Source of the DNA: Paenibacillus taichungensis
Lineage (GTDB): Bacteria; Bacillota; Bacilli; Paenibacillales; Paenibacillaceae
Direction: 5' to 3'
NCBI RefSeq assembly: GCF_003287275.1
Contig: NZ_QEVW01000025.1
Location: 1 to 64,000, forward strand
DNA length: 64,000 nucleotides
Of this stretch, positions 1 through 8,401 are shown piece after piece (positions within the stretch are counted from its first letter, which is position 1; each line of letters begins with the position of its first letter). Both the position numbers and the translations under genes were made by a program. The notes under the pieces are model-generated. The model had not been told where the DNA came from. It ran no database searches and saw only the letters and a list, made by a program, of their open reading frames with translations.

Positions 1-190
1 TTTGAAACTGACGAGATTAAAAATCTCATTTATGCTTCGAAATCATACAGTCCGAAGACTTGTACCGATTTCTCAGCGTCGATCTCGCAAGCAAGATCGT
101 TACTCACTCGTTGTTCAGTTTTCAAAGATCAAACTTGTTTGTGTTACTCTTTCTTTTGTTGTCAGCGCTGTGTTTCAGCGGCGACTTAAA
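1..190 (-). promoter_or_regulatory. rRNA operon leader (upstream of a 16S gene outside the window)
   Basis: Read on the minus strand this stretch carries a boxA-like antitermination motif, TGATCTTTGAAAACT (around 115-130), followed by leader hairpins. Motifs of this kind precede 16S rRNA in Bacillus and Paenibacillus rrn operons. A strong promoter sits immediately upstream (192-220). The 16S gene itself is not visible and should begin shortly left of position 1. An open frame crossing the leader on the plus strand is not credible as a gene. Confidence 0.75.
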
Positions 191-191
191 T

Positions 192-220
192 AATATATCA
201 TACTGACGAAACCAATGCAA
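192..220 (-). promoter_or_regulatory. sigma-A promoter of the rRNA operon
   Basis: On the minus strand there is TTGCAT (215-220), a 17-base spacer, and TATATT (192-197). Position and orientation fit transcription of the rRNA leader at 1-190. No second tandem promoter was evident upstream, although rrn operons often have two. Confidence 0.7.
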
Positions 221-415
221 TAGTTTTTTCAAAAAAATCATTTAATAGATTTTACGTCCCAATGCCTCCACTAAAACTATAGTGAATTCGAGGCTCTATT
301 TCCCAAATAATCCCTTCCACATTCAATAGCTCTCTTTCTTGAAATCTACTAAAGAGCCCTACAAGCGTGATACTCCATACTACTTAAGGAGCAACCCTGC
401 TTCCCATGTAAAAAC
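221..415. other. intergenic region with nothing recognised
   Basis: Between the rRNA promoter and the terminator of the SafA-like gene I see no open frame with a ribosome binding site. The only structure is a short inverted repeat, CACTA/TAGTG, near 268-283. Confidence 0.6.
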
Positions 416-450
416 TCAAAAGGCCGGCTCTTCACAGAGTCGGCCTTTTG
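416..450 (-). terminator. rho-independent terminator of the SafA-like gene
   Basis: AAAAGGCCG-type arms with a six-base loop (arms about 417-430 and 437-450) are followed on the minus strand by TTTTGAGTTTTT. It lies about 30 bases after the stop of the gene at 482. Confidence 0.85.
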
Positions 451-481
451 AAGATTAACGGTTTTTCGTTACTTTATATTG

Positions 482-2101
482 CTATTGCTGTATCCAAGGA
501 TTTCTACGCTTTTTGCTGTCAGAACGTTTAGTGGTGATTCCTGTGCGTTCTCTTGCTTGTTTCCCGGATACAGATACTTTAGATTTAGCTTTGGCAGCAG
601 GTTTGGCTGTTCTGCGTTTCGCAGTTCCTGTTTTGGCAGCTTGTTTAGGCTTTGCTTCAAGGTTAAACTCAGCCTCACTCTCTGTAGAAGACTGGCTTAA
701 GCTAGCCTCGTCACGTCCACCCTTTTTGCCCTCCCCCTTACCTTGTGGAGGATACATTTCACCAAATGCACCCAATGGAGACGGCGGAACCATGTTCTGA
801 GTAGGGTATGGGTTTTGATATGCATACTCCAATGGCTGATTAGGCATCGTGGATGTAGTCATTTCGGGTTGCATCCCATAAGGATTGTATGTGCCCCACG
901 CTGGGTTCTGGTAGTTATGTGAGGGATATGCGTACTGATGGTTTGGCATATGATGATTGCCACATCCGCATGGCGGGTACGGAAGCATAGAGTAAGGAGA
1001 AATATGAGGCGGTTGGTGGTTCATATGCTCATTGGCCGCAAATGGAGGATATGGGCTGTTCACTTGACCTGATGGTGCGATCGGATACGAGTTATTCTGC
1101 ATCTCAGCAGATACGTTTGGCATAACGTTGTTATGATTATACTCTGAACCGGTCCAAGGCATGTTAGATGTATTACCTATGGAGTAAGGACTCACTTCAG
1201 GTATACCCGGGAATGTAGCATTGTCATTTACCCCAGCCGTATACATGTTTTGTGGAGCAGTGTATACCTCTTGTGCAGGTACTGGAACTTGGGCATACGG
1301 GTGCTCGGCAGGAGCATGAAGCATTTTACTGCCACAACCACATGGAGCTTTGGTCGCAGGCGCCACCTCTGTAGGCCATTTCGTATTGTTAGGTATTACA
1401 GGTAAAGGCAGGACTTCAGGTGAGATATTAGGCATCGTATACGTCGGTGCTTCAGTTATCGGTTTTAATTGAACTTCGGATTTGCTGTTTTCTTTCTTCT
1501 GAGCTTCCTTCTGCGGCTTCTCTTCCGGAATTTCAGGTAACTGTGGTAACACTTCCACTTCTGGCTTGATATTAGGCACGACCGGATTTGCAGGCACAGG
1601 AGCCGGAACCGCATTGGAGACTTCCGGTACAGGTGCTGGTGCTGGCGCTGGTTCAGGTGCTACTGGAGCCGTTTCTTCTTTAACTCCCGTGTATTCCTTT
1701 CCTTCAGGCGACAATTTCTCATGAGCAACATTGGATGATGCACCATTCTCTGAATTCACATTTCCAGGTGTATTCGCTGATGGAATGTACACAGTCTCCC
1801 CTACAAGCAGCGCATTAGGATTTTTTAATTGCGGGTTCGCATTGATCATATCTTTCAACGGAACTCCCCAAGCCTGTGATAACTTCCACAATGAATCTCC
1901 TTGCTGAACTTTATGACTGTGCAGTACGCCTTCCGGCTTTGGTGTTACAGGCTCCGCAGGAATTTTGACCTTCATGCCGATCTCCAACTTGTCAGGATTT
2001 GAGATTTGCGGATTGGCTGCGATAATTTTGTCCAACGCTACATTATATTTTTGGGACAGCAGATATAATGTGTCGCCTTTTTTCACCATGTGTATTTTCA
2101 C
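482..2101 (-). CDS. safA: LysM-domain spore coat/cortex morphogenetic protein, SafA-like
   Basis: 539 residues. Two LysM domains occupy roughly residues 3-47 and 62-108, each with the VKKGDTL/VQQGDSL start and a closing VKIP or VYIP. The rest is low complexity: a Pro/Glu/Val-rich stretch (about 130-245), a Pro/Tyr/Asn/Met-rich middle with two CGCG motifs, and a Lys/Arg-rich basic tail. This layout matches SafA, a mother-cell protein that binds SpoVID and directs inner coat assembly through LysM. The match is by architecture only, because the non-LysM parts diverge fast. The start is GTG (2099-2101), ten bases after AGGAGG. A SpoVID gene is also present in this window (28578-30053), so both partners are encoded nearby. 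Expression is expected in the mother cell, but I did not identify a sporulation promoter. Confidence 0.75.
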   Translation of the reverse strand: MKIHMVKKGDTLYLLSQKYNVALDKIIAANPQISNPDKLEIGMKVKIPAEPVTPKPEGVLHSHKVQQGDSLWKLSQAWGVPLKDMINANPQLKNPNALLVGETVYIPSANTPGNVNSENGASSNVAHEKLSPEGKEYTGVKEETAPVAPEPAPAPAPVPEVSNAVPAPVPANPVVPNIKPEVEVLPQLPEIPEEKPQKEAQKKENSKSEVQLKPITEAPTYTMPNISPEVLPLPVIPNNTKWPTEVAPATKAPCGCGSKMLHAPAEHPYAQVPVPAQEVYTAPQNMYTAGVNDNATFPGIPEVSPYSIGNTSNMPWTGSEYNHNNVMPNVSAEMQNNSYPIAPSGQVNSPYPPFAANEHMNHQPPHISPYSMLPYPPCGCGNHHMPNHQYAYPSHNYQNPAWGTYNPYGMQPEMTTSTMPNQPLEYAYQNPYPTQNMVPPSPLGAFGEMYPPQGKGEGKKGGRDEASLSQSSTESEAEFNLEAKPKQAAKTGTAKRRTAKPAAKAKSKVSVSGKQARERTGITTKRSDSKKRRNPWIQQ

Positions 2102-2199
2102 TTGGAACTAACCTCCTAGACGTGATACTTGGGCAGTGCATTCGCCCATACCTTTACTACATCCTATGCAGAAATTGGGCCAATGACATCAACTAAGCA

Positions 2200-2270
2200 A
2201 AAAAAATCCTTCCCACCCCAAAAACCGCATACTCCAGGTATGCTGAGATTCTGAGACAAGAAGGATTTCC
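2200..2270 (-). terminator. terminator of ilvE
   Basis: Long hairpin with arms GAAGGATTT/AAATCCTTC (2260-2268 and 2204-2212), enclosing a smaller GCATAC/GTATGC hairpin (2227-2243) and followed by eight T residues on the minus strand. Confidence 0.8.
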
Positions 2271-2295
2271 TGCTTCCCTATTCAGTTCGTTCCAT

Positions 2296-3180
2296 TTAAT
2301 CTTCCCAAACTTTGTAACCGTCTTTGTCGACAATTTGACGGAACGCTTCCAGCAATTTCAAAGTTACAGGACCTGCGACGCCCGTGCCAATCGTTCTGCC
2401 ATCCACCTCACAAGCAGCAATAACTTCCGCAGCTGTTCCAGTGAAAAATACTTCGTCGGCAATATATACATCATGTAGCGTAAATGGCACTTCTTTTAAT
2501 TCAAGATCCAGCTCACCGCACAGATCGATAATGGCCTGACGTGTAATCCCTTCCAGAGCACCAAGATAACAAGGCGGCGTATAAACCACACCATTTTTGA
2601 TGATGAAGATGTTATCACTTGAGCCCTCAGTAACGTAACCTTGGGAATTCAGCATAATCGCTTCACCAGCATTTGAATAGTTGGATTGAATTTTAACCAG
2701 GATGTTATTCAAATAATTCAATGATTTAATTTTTGGATTAAGTGCATCCGGGATGTTGCGGCGCTGGGACACAGACACGGCTTTCAGACCAGTAAGATAC
2801 GCTTCCTCCGGATAAATCGCCAGTTGCTCTACAATGATGATAACGGATGCTTTAGGACAGCGCAGCGGATCAAGACCCAGATTACCAGGTCCACGTGAAA
2901 CGATCAGACGAATATAACCGTTTCTCATATCATTGCGACGTACCGTTTCAGCCATCACTTCCAGCATCTCATCATAAGACAGCGGAATGTTCAGACTGAT
3001 GGATTTAGCTGAATCGTACAAACGATCCAAATGCGCTTTGCATCTGAAAATGTTACCGTTATAAATTCGAATACCTTCGAAAATACCGTCTCCATACAAA
3101 AATCCATGATCATATACCGAAACGGTTGCGTTCTCCTTGGTCACATATTGACCATCCAAGTAAATCCATTGTTCTGACAC
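2296..3180 (-). CDS. ilvE: branched-chain amino acid aminotransferase
   Basis: 294 residues, PLP fold type IV. It transaminates Val, Leu and Ile with 2-oxoglutarate as the last step of their synthesis. The GDGIFEGIR motif near the N-terminus and the Lys in IKSLNYLNN (Schiff base) are both visible. I chose the GTG at 3178-3180 because GGAGGTG (3190-3196) lies nine bases upstream and the protein then begins SEQWIYLDG, as is usual for the family. An in-frame ATG at 3243 would add 21 residues but has no good Shine-Dalgarno. It follows pheA after a 139-base gap without a clear terminator, so it may be read with the thr-phe genes. Confidence 0.92.
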   Translation of the reverse strand: MSEQWIYLDGQYVTKENATVSVYDHGFLYGDGIFEGIRIYNGNIFRCKAHLDRLYDSAKSISLNIPLSYDEMLEVMAETVRRNDMRNGYIRLIVSRGPGNLGLDPLRCPKASVIIIVEQLAIYPEEAYLTGLKAVSVSQRRNIPDALNPKIKSLNYLNNILVKIQSNYSNAGEAIMLNSQGYVTEGSSDNIFIIKNGVVYTPPCYLGALEGITRQAIIDLCGELDLELKEVPFTLHDVYIADEVFFTGTAAEVIAACEVDGRTIGTGVAGPVTLKLLEAFRQIVDKDGYKVWED

Positions 3181-3319
3181 CGATGACTGCACCTCCATAA
3201 AATTTCCATTCCTAGATTCCGAAACAACATTTATCTCGTTCATTGTACAACAAATGACAAGCTATTTCCTGCTCATTTTGCCCAGTCTTATGACAACCTT
3301 CAACAATGTACGTCCTGAA

Positions 3320-4201
3320 TCAGGTCGTTTTCAACGAAGGATATGTATAACACGGATAGCTGCCAAGAACACGTACCTGACAATTCAAAGCCTCAATCTC
3401 AGCCATGGCTGCGGTAAGCAATACCGAATCTGCACTTTCCTCAACATCAATGTAAAAATAATAACTCCCCAACCTTTTCTTCGTTGGACGAGATTCCAGT
3501 CGGGTCAAGTTCAGCTTCCGCCAGGCAAAAGCCGACAGTACCTGATGCAATGCACCCGGTGCATCTTCAGGCAATGTAACCAGCAAACTGGTTTTCACAT
3601 GATCAGGTTCTCGTGATATCTGAACAGGTTCATGGCCAATCAGTACAAAACGTGTATAGTTGTTGTCATGATCGGTAACCCGTTCAGCCATAATGTCCAA
3701 ACCATGCTTTTGTGCTGCCAGTCTGGTACCAATCGCGACCCAGCCTTTTCCAGGATTTTTTTTCACAATTTCGACAGCTTCCGCTGTACTGTTCACACCT
3801 TCAAGGTCTGCTCCAGGTGAATGCAGGCGAATAAAATTCTGGCACTGCGGAATCGCTACCGGATGGGACATGATCTTCGTGATTTTCCCGAAATCATATT
3901 CACCACTCTCTGACCTGAACTCGGAGCCATGCCCAATGACATTCTGGATGGAGGGATACACCCATTCTGCTTGCATCGGAATATCCACTTCGTTAACCAG
4001 CCAGTCCATATGCAAACTAACAGAGCCTTCAATCGTATTCTCGATGGGTATGACACTATACTGTGACTTTCCACTATCCGTTGCCCGGAAAACATCAGAA
4101 ATCAGCTTGGAATGAAGCAATTCCAAAGGCTCCCCATTAAACAGAAAATCTACAGCTTCATGGGAAACCGAGCCTTCAGGTAATACTGCAATTCGTTTCA
4201 T
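3320..4201 (-). CDS. pheA: prephenate dehydratase
   Basis: 293 residues. It converts prephenate to phenylpyruvate in phenylalanine synthesis. The N-terminal catalytic domain (about 1-180) carries the ENTIEGSV motif. The C-terminal ACT domain (about 205-280), which includes GALHQVLSAFAWRKLNLTRL and ESRP, is the usual phenylalanine-sensing part, so feedback inhibition by Phe is expected. The ATG overlaps the thrB stop (ATGA at 4198-4201), indicating translational coupling to the threonine genes. Length is normal for the monofunctional Gram-positive enzyme. Confidence 0.95.
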   Translation of the reverse strand: MKRIAVLPEGSVSHEAVDFLFNGEPLELLHSKLISDVFRATDSGKSQYSVIPIENTIEGSVSLHMDWLVNEVDIPMQAEWVYPSIQNVIGHGSEFRSESGEYDFGKITKIMSHPVAIPQCQNFIRLHSPGADLEGVNSTAEAVEIVKKNPGKGWVAIGTRLAAQKHGLDIMAERVTDHDNNYTRFVLIGHEPVQISREPDHVKTSLLVTLPEDAPGALHQVLSAFAWRKLNLTRLESRPTKKRLGSYYFYIDVEESADSVLLTAAMAEIEALNCQVRVLGSYPCYTYPSLKTT

Positions 4202-5166
4202 GCGTTAACTTCCCCTTTAACTCTGTCCATAAAAGGACTTTCATCTTGATCAGGCAGCACGGTAACACCGTCCAGGTCCGGATCCAACCACAATGCAGAG
4301 GCAGTGATACCTTCACTTCTCATTGTGTCTATCAAATATTGCTCCAGTTCGAGCTTACGAGTATCATGACGATCTACCAACGTCAAAAGGGTAGGTCCGG
4401 CTCCACTCAATGCAGCCCCCAGGGCTCCGTGACTCACCGCATGTTCCAGGATTTCAGCCATACCAGGTACCAAAGATGCTCTGTAGGGTTGATGAATCCG
4501 ATCAGACATCGCCTTTTGAATCATGTCCAATCTCCCACTTGCCAAAGCCGCAACAAGTAAGGAGGATCTGCTTATGTTGTGAATGACATCAGACTTGTCA
4601 AACTGCTGTGGAATTACATTTCTTGCCTTTGAAGTGGACAACTCGAAGTCCGGTACGATAACCAAAGTCTGCAAATCCTGATGCGGCTCAATGCGAATAT
4701 GGTCTACGCGACTTCCATCCCACGCTGCTGTAATGATACCTCCATATAGTGAAGCTCCTACATTATCCGGATGCTTCTCCAGTGACGTAGCCATGTCCAG
4801 AAGCTTGGCATCAGTTAATGGAGTACCAATTAATGCATTGGCAGCAGCCAATGCACCCACGATGGCCGATGCACTACTTCCCAGACCCCGAGTAAGCGGA
4901 ATATCGGAATACATGGAAATCTCCAACTCCGGCACAGAAATCCCGGCTTCGTTGAACACCATTTGTGCAACTTCATATATCAAATTGGATTTATCTGTTG
5001 GCAAACCTGTCAGATGATCTCCATGTAAATGAAATGTTGTCTGCTCAGCCGGTTTCATCTCAAGCCATGCATACAGAGACAATGCCATGCCCAGGGTATC
5101 AAACCCTGGACCCAGATTGGCTGTACTTGCAGGTACCTTAACAGTTACCCTTTGCTGCAAACTCAT
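4198..5166 (-). CDS. thrB: homoserine kinase
   Basis: 322 residues, GHMP kinase family. It phosphorylates homoserine for threonine synthase. The ATP-binding motif PLTRGLGSSASA and the N-terminal PASTANLGPGFD are intact, as is the C-terminal GAALSGAGPTLL. Its start overlaps the thrC stop and its stop overlaps the pheA start, each by four bases. The three proteins are therefore probably made from one message in coupled fashion. Confidence 0.95.
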   Translation of the reverse strand: MSLQQRVTVKVPASTANLGPGFDTLGMALSLYAWLEMKPAEQTTFHLHGDHLTGLPTDKSNLIYEVAQMVFNEAGISVPELEISMYSDIPLTRGLGSSASAIVGALAAANALIGTPLTDAKLLDMATSLEKHPDNVGASLYGGIITAAWDGSRVDHIRIEPHQDLQTLVIVPDFELSTSKARNVIPQQFDKSDVIHNISRSSLLVAALASGRLDMIQKAMSDRIHQPYRASLVPGMAEILEHAVSHGALGAALSGAGPTLLTLVDRHDTRKLELEQYLIDTMRSEGITASALWLDPDLDGVTVLPDQDESPFMDRVKGEVNA

Positions 5167-6233
5167 ACGGATTGTTGCTCCAATTGTGCAATTGCCGCCA
5201 TAACCGCTTCTTCGGAATCTTCCACAACAAGTGGCTCAGTCGCTACCGTTTTGATTGCAATATTAGGATCTTTGAGACCATGTCCTGTCAGTACGCAAAC
5301 CACAGTCTCTCCGCCTTTAAAGTACCCTTCACTCTTCAGTTTGTATACACCAGCAACGGAAGCAGCGGATGCAGGTTCAGCAAAAATCCCTTCACGAGCG
5401 GCGATTGTACGATAGGCAGTCAGAATTTCTTCGTCAGTTACATAATTAATCTGTCCGCCTGACTCTTCAGCTGCAGCTACTGCAGTTTTCCAACTTGCCG
5501 GATTACCGATTCGAATAGCTGTTGCTACAGTTTCAGGCTCTAGAATCGGTTCACCTTTGACAATCGCCATAGCACCTTCCGCTTCAAAACCGACCATACG
5601 GGGCAGAGAGTTCGATTTTCCTGCTTCTTTATATTCTTTGAATCCTTTCCAGTAAGCCGAGATGTTCCCTGCGTTACCCACCGGGATTGCGAGTACATCA
5701 GGAGCTTGACCAAGCTGCTCAATCACTTCAAATGCAGCCGTTTTCTGTCCTTCAATTCGGAACGGATTCACGGAGTTCACGAGCGTGATTGGATGTTTGG
5801 CTGTAATCTCACGCACAATTTCCAATGCACGGTCAAAGTTGCCATTAATCGCAATTACCTTTGCTCCATAGATCATGGCTTGAGCCAGTTTTCCCAACGC
5901 AATGTTGTTATTCGGGATCAATACGATACAATTCAGACCCGCACGAGCCGCATAAGCTGCTGCTGCTGCTGAAGTGTTACCTGTCGATGCACACATGATC
6001 GTGCGGCTGCCTTCTTCCATCGCTTTAGCAACAGCCATAACCATGCCGCGGTCTTTAAATGAACCTGTTGGATTCAGACCTTCATATTTGAAATATAAAT
6101 TTATACCGAGTTCCTCGGACAGATTCTCCGCATGAACCAGAGGTGTGTTTCCTTCGTGAAGCGTAAGCAGGGGCGTGTTTTCATTAACTGGAAGGTGTTC
6201 TTTATATGTTTGCAGTAATCCTTGATATCTCAT
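5163..6233 (-). CDS. thrC: threonine synthase
   Basis: 356 residues, PLP fold type II. It converts O-phosphohomoserine to threonine. The PLP lysine lies in SFKDRGM (about residues 60-66), and the ASTGNTSAAAAAYAARAG segment forms the phosphate-binding site. The start has AAAGGAG ten bases upstream. It lies between hom (119-base gap) and thrB (four-base overlap). The size matches the short Bacillus-type enzyme rather than the longer E. coli type. Confidence 0.95.
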   Translation of the reverse strand: MRYQGLLQTYKEHLPVNENTPLLTLHEGNTPLVHAENLSEELGINLYFKYEGLNPTGSFKDRGMVMAVAKAMEEGSRTIMCASTGNTSAAAAAYAARAGLNCIVLIPNNNIALGKLAQAMIYGAKVIAINGNFDRALEIVREITAKHPITLVNSVNPFRIEGQKTAAFEVIEQLGQAPDVLAIPVGNAGNISAYWKGFKEYKEAGKSNSLPRMVGFEAEGAMAIVKGEPILEPETVATAIRIGNPASWKTAVAAAEESGGQINYVTDEEILTAYRTIAAREGIFAEPASAASVAGVYKLKSEGYFKGGETVVCVLTGHGLKDPNIAIKTVATEPLVVEDSEEAVMAAIAQLEQQSV

Positions 6234-6352
6234 TATGGGTAAACTCCTTTGTCGTTAATAATCCGAATATAATTGCATACATCTATATGGTTAAACGTGT
6301 ACCTTAAACCTGGACTTAGATTTGAAAATTCAAATCGGTATTTGGGGACGTA

Positions 6353-7639
6353 TTATCCTTCTACCCGATACACACTCTTAATGCGACGAATGACCGCAAG
6401 GGATTCAAAGTGTTTCAATACTTTATCCATGCTCGCCTTGCTAGCGTTATGCGTAACGATGATGATCTCAGCATCCGGGTTGTGCTCATTCGGCTGTTGC
6501 ACGACTGAAGCCAAGCTGACTTCGTATTCAGCAAAGATTTGTGTAATTTGCGCCAGTACCCCTGCCTTGTCATCCACATGCAGCAAAATGAAATTTTTCG
6601 ACATAATGTGCTCGTCACTTTGCAGACGCTTCTGTTTATAAGGTACTATCGCTTTGAGACCATTCACACCCAGCTTTAAGTTTTTGATCACAGCCACGAT
6701 ATCCGCTACTACAGAAGTTGCCGTCGGAAGCTCCCCTGCACCCGCACCGTAGAACATCGTCTCACCTACAGCTTCGCCATGTACATACACTGCGTTGAAC
6801 ACCCCATTGACGGATGCAATCGGATGATTCTGTCTTACCATCGTCGGCTGAACACTTATGGTGATCTCATCATCTCGACGATCTGCGATACCCAGCAGCT
6901 TCATTTCATAACCAAGTCTTTTGGCATACGTAATATCTTCACGGGTTACGGATGTAATCCCTCTAACGGTCACATCTTTCAGTTCCACATTCGTACGGAA
7001 ACCCAAAGTACCCAGAATCGCCATTTTGCGAGCTGCATCGAGTCCTTCGACATCCGAGGTTGGATCAGTTTCTGCATATCCAAGTGCTTGAGCCTCTGCG
7101 AGAACCTCTTCATACGAGGCACCTTCCTGACTCATTTTGGTCAAAATAAAGTTCGTTGTTCCGTTCACAATCCCCATAATGCGGGTAATCCGGTCGGACG
7201 AGAAGCCTTCAATCAGCGTGCGGATGATCGGGATACCCCCAGCAACACTCGCTTCGTAGAATACATCACATTGCTTTTCCTGTGCCTTTGCCAAAATCTC
7301 GGAACCGTGCAGAGCCATTAAATCCTTGTTCGCGGTTACGATATGCTTGCCCCGCTCCAGCGCTTCAAGAATGTACTCTTTGGTCTGATCAATGCCGCCC
7401 ATAACTTCCACGATAACATCAATATCCGGGTGACGTATGACTTCCCAAGGATCTTCGGTGAGCTTGGCGCGGTCTACAGCAATGACACGATCCTTCTCCG
7501 TATTCTTCACTGCAATCTTCTCAATAACGATCGGTGATCCAACCTGACTGCTCAGATCCTCCTGATTTCCTTCCACGATGCGAACGACCCCTGTACCCAC
7601 CGTGCCCAGACCCAACAGTCCCACTTTTACTGGCTTCAC
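6353..7639 (-). CDS. hom: homoserine dehydrogenase
   Basis: 428 residues. It reduces aspartate semialdehyde to homoserine, the branch point to Thr and Met. It has an N-terminal Rossmann motif GLLGLGTVGTGVV, a catalytic domain with GIVNGTTNFILTKM, and a C-terminal ACT domain (about 350-425) that normally senses threonine. I chose the GTG at 7637-7639, ten bases after GGGGG, because the protein then starts directly before the Rossmann fold. An ATG at 7693 would add 18 residues that do not look like this family. The gene is followed by thrC and preceded by the regulator thrR. Confidence 0.93.
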   Translation of the reverse strand: MKPVKVGLLGLGTVGTGVVRIVEGNQEDLSSQVGSPIVIEKIAVKNTEKDRVIAVDRAKLTEDPWEVIRHPDIDVIVEVMGGIDQTKEYILEALERGKHIVTANKDLMALHGSEILAKAQEKQCDVFYEASVAGGIPIIRTLIEGFSSDRITRIMGIVNGTTNFILTKMSQEGASYEEVLAEAQALGYAETDPTSDVEGLDAARKMAILGTLGFRTNVELKDVTVRGITSVTREDITYAKRLGYEMKLLGIADRRDDEITISVQPTMVRQNHPIASVNGVFNAVYVHGEAVGETMFYGAGAGELPTATSVVADIVAVIKNLKLGVNGLKAIVPYKQKRLQSDEHIMSKNFILLHVDDKAGVLAQITQIFAEYEVSLASVVQQPNEHNPDAEIIIVTHNASKASMDKVLKHFESLAVIRRIKSVYRVEG

Positions 7640-7732
7640 TAACGATCTACCCCCAATGTCTTTTTCTCCTTCACCCCTGTACGATTTAACCATACATGCA
7701 ACTTATTCCTAAACGTTTTAGTTAACGTCTAA

Positions 7733-8170
7733 TTAACCTTGGCCAACAATGCGCGTGCGCCGAACTCCGGGCATATCCTGCATCCGATCGAGCATTTCAC
7801 CGATTTCCCCATGAAGATGTGATGTCTCCACTGAAATGACGACATTGGCTCTTCCCTGGAGCGGGATACTTTGATTAATGGTTAGCACGTTGGCTCCATA
7901 ACCAGCTACATGTCCGAGCACACGAGACAATATTCCTGACTGATGCTCCAAATCAATGGAGATCGTTACAATTCGCTCCCGTTCAAGCTGATTGATCAAA
8001 TGGATGCCATCCTTGTACTTATAAAAAGCACTCCGGCTTAATCCAACCTGTTCAACAGCCTCATGAACTGTTTTAACATCCCCGGAAGCCAGCAGTTCTT
8101 TTACCTGCATGGTCTTCACCACAGCCTCTGGCAAAATGTCTTCCCGTACTAAGTAATAGCGTTCATTCAC
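7733..8170 (-). CDS. thrR: ACT domain-containing threonine-gene regulator (PheB/ThrR type)
   Basis: 145 residues. The N-terminal part resembles a small helix-turn-helix (TVHEAVEQVGLSRSAFYKYK, about 37-56). The C-terminal ACT domain (about 70-140) starts with IVTISIDLEHQSGILSRVL. The B. subtilis homologue, once called PheB, is described as the threonine-biosynthesis repressor ThrR, and its position directly before hom fits that role. The GTG at 8168-8170 is preferred because the AGGAGAGG sequence stands just upstream. It has its own promoter (8214-8242) and probably leads the thrR-hom-thrC-thrB-pheA transcript, since no terminator separates it from hom. Confidence 0.82.
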   Translation of the reverse strand: MNERYYLVREDILPEAVVKTMQVKELLASGDVKTVHEAVEQVGLSRSAFYKYKDGIHLINQLERERIVTISIDLEHQSGILSRVLGHVAGYGANVLTINQSIPLQGRANVVISVETSHLHGEIGEMLDRMQDMPGVRRTRIVGQG

Positions 8171-8213
8171 AGAACGTCCTCTCCTCAAAGACTCATGTAT
8201 TCATATAGTGGAC

Positions 8214-8242
8214 ATTATATAGGATCTATCTCAAAAGGGCAA
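8214..8242 (-). promoter_or_regulatory. putative sigma-A promoter of thrR
   Basis: Minus strand: TTGCCC (8237-8242), 17-base spacer, TATAAT (8214-8219), about 45 bases before the thrR start. The -10 is perfect and the -35 is weak. Confidence 0.6.
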
Positions 8243-8315
8243 TACCTCACATGTCTATTTTTGAAAAACTATTCCTAACAGTATACAAGTTTATCCCGCG
8301 CGCAGGTAAGGAAAA

Positions 8316-8360
8316 ATAAAAAAAACGCAGAGCAGCGGGTTATCTCCCACTTCTCTGCGT
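8316..8360 (-). terminator. terminator of the spo0B-obgE operon
   Basis: Arms ACGCAGAG/CTCTGCGT (8353-8360 and 8325-8332), followed on the minus strand by a run of T residues. It separates obgE from thrR. Confidence 0.88.
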
Positions 8361-8401
8361 ATATGTTTTACCCTCTAACTGTACATGTTGGCATGACGTC
8401 C

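Noticed and set aside
2..193. Plus-strand open frame at the window start
   Set aside because: It lies wholly inside the rRNA leader on the opposite strand and has no ribosome binding site.
3181..3243. Longer ilvE starting at the ATG 3243
   Set aside because: No Shine-Dalgarno before it, and GGAGGTG sits inside the added segment just before the GTG at 3180, where family similarity begins.
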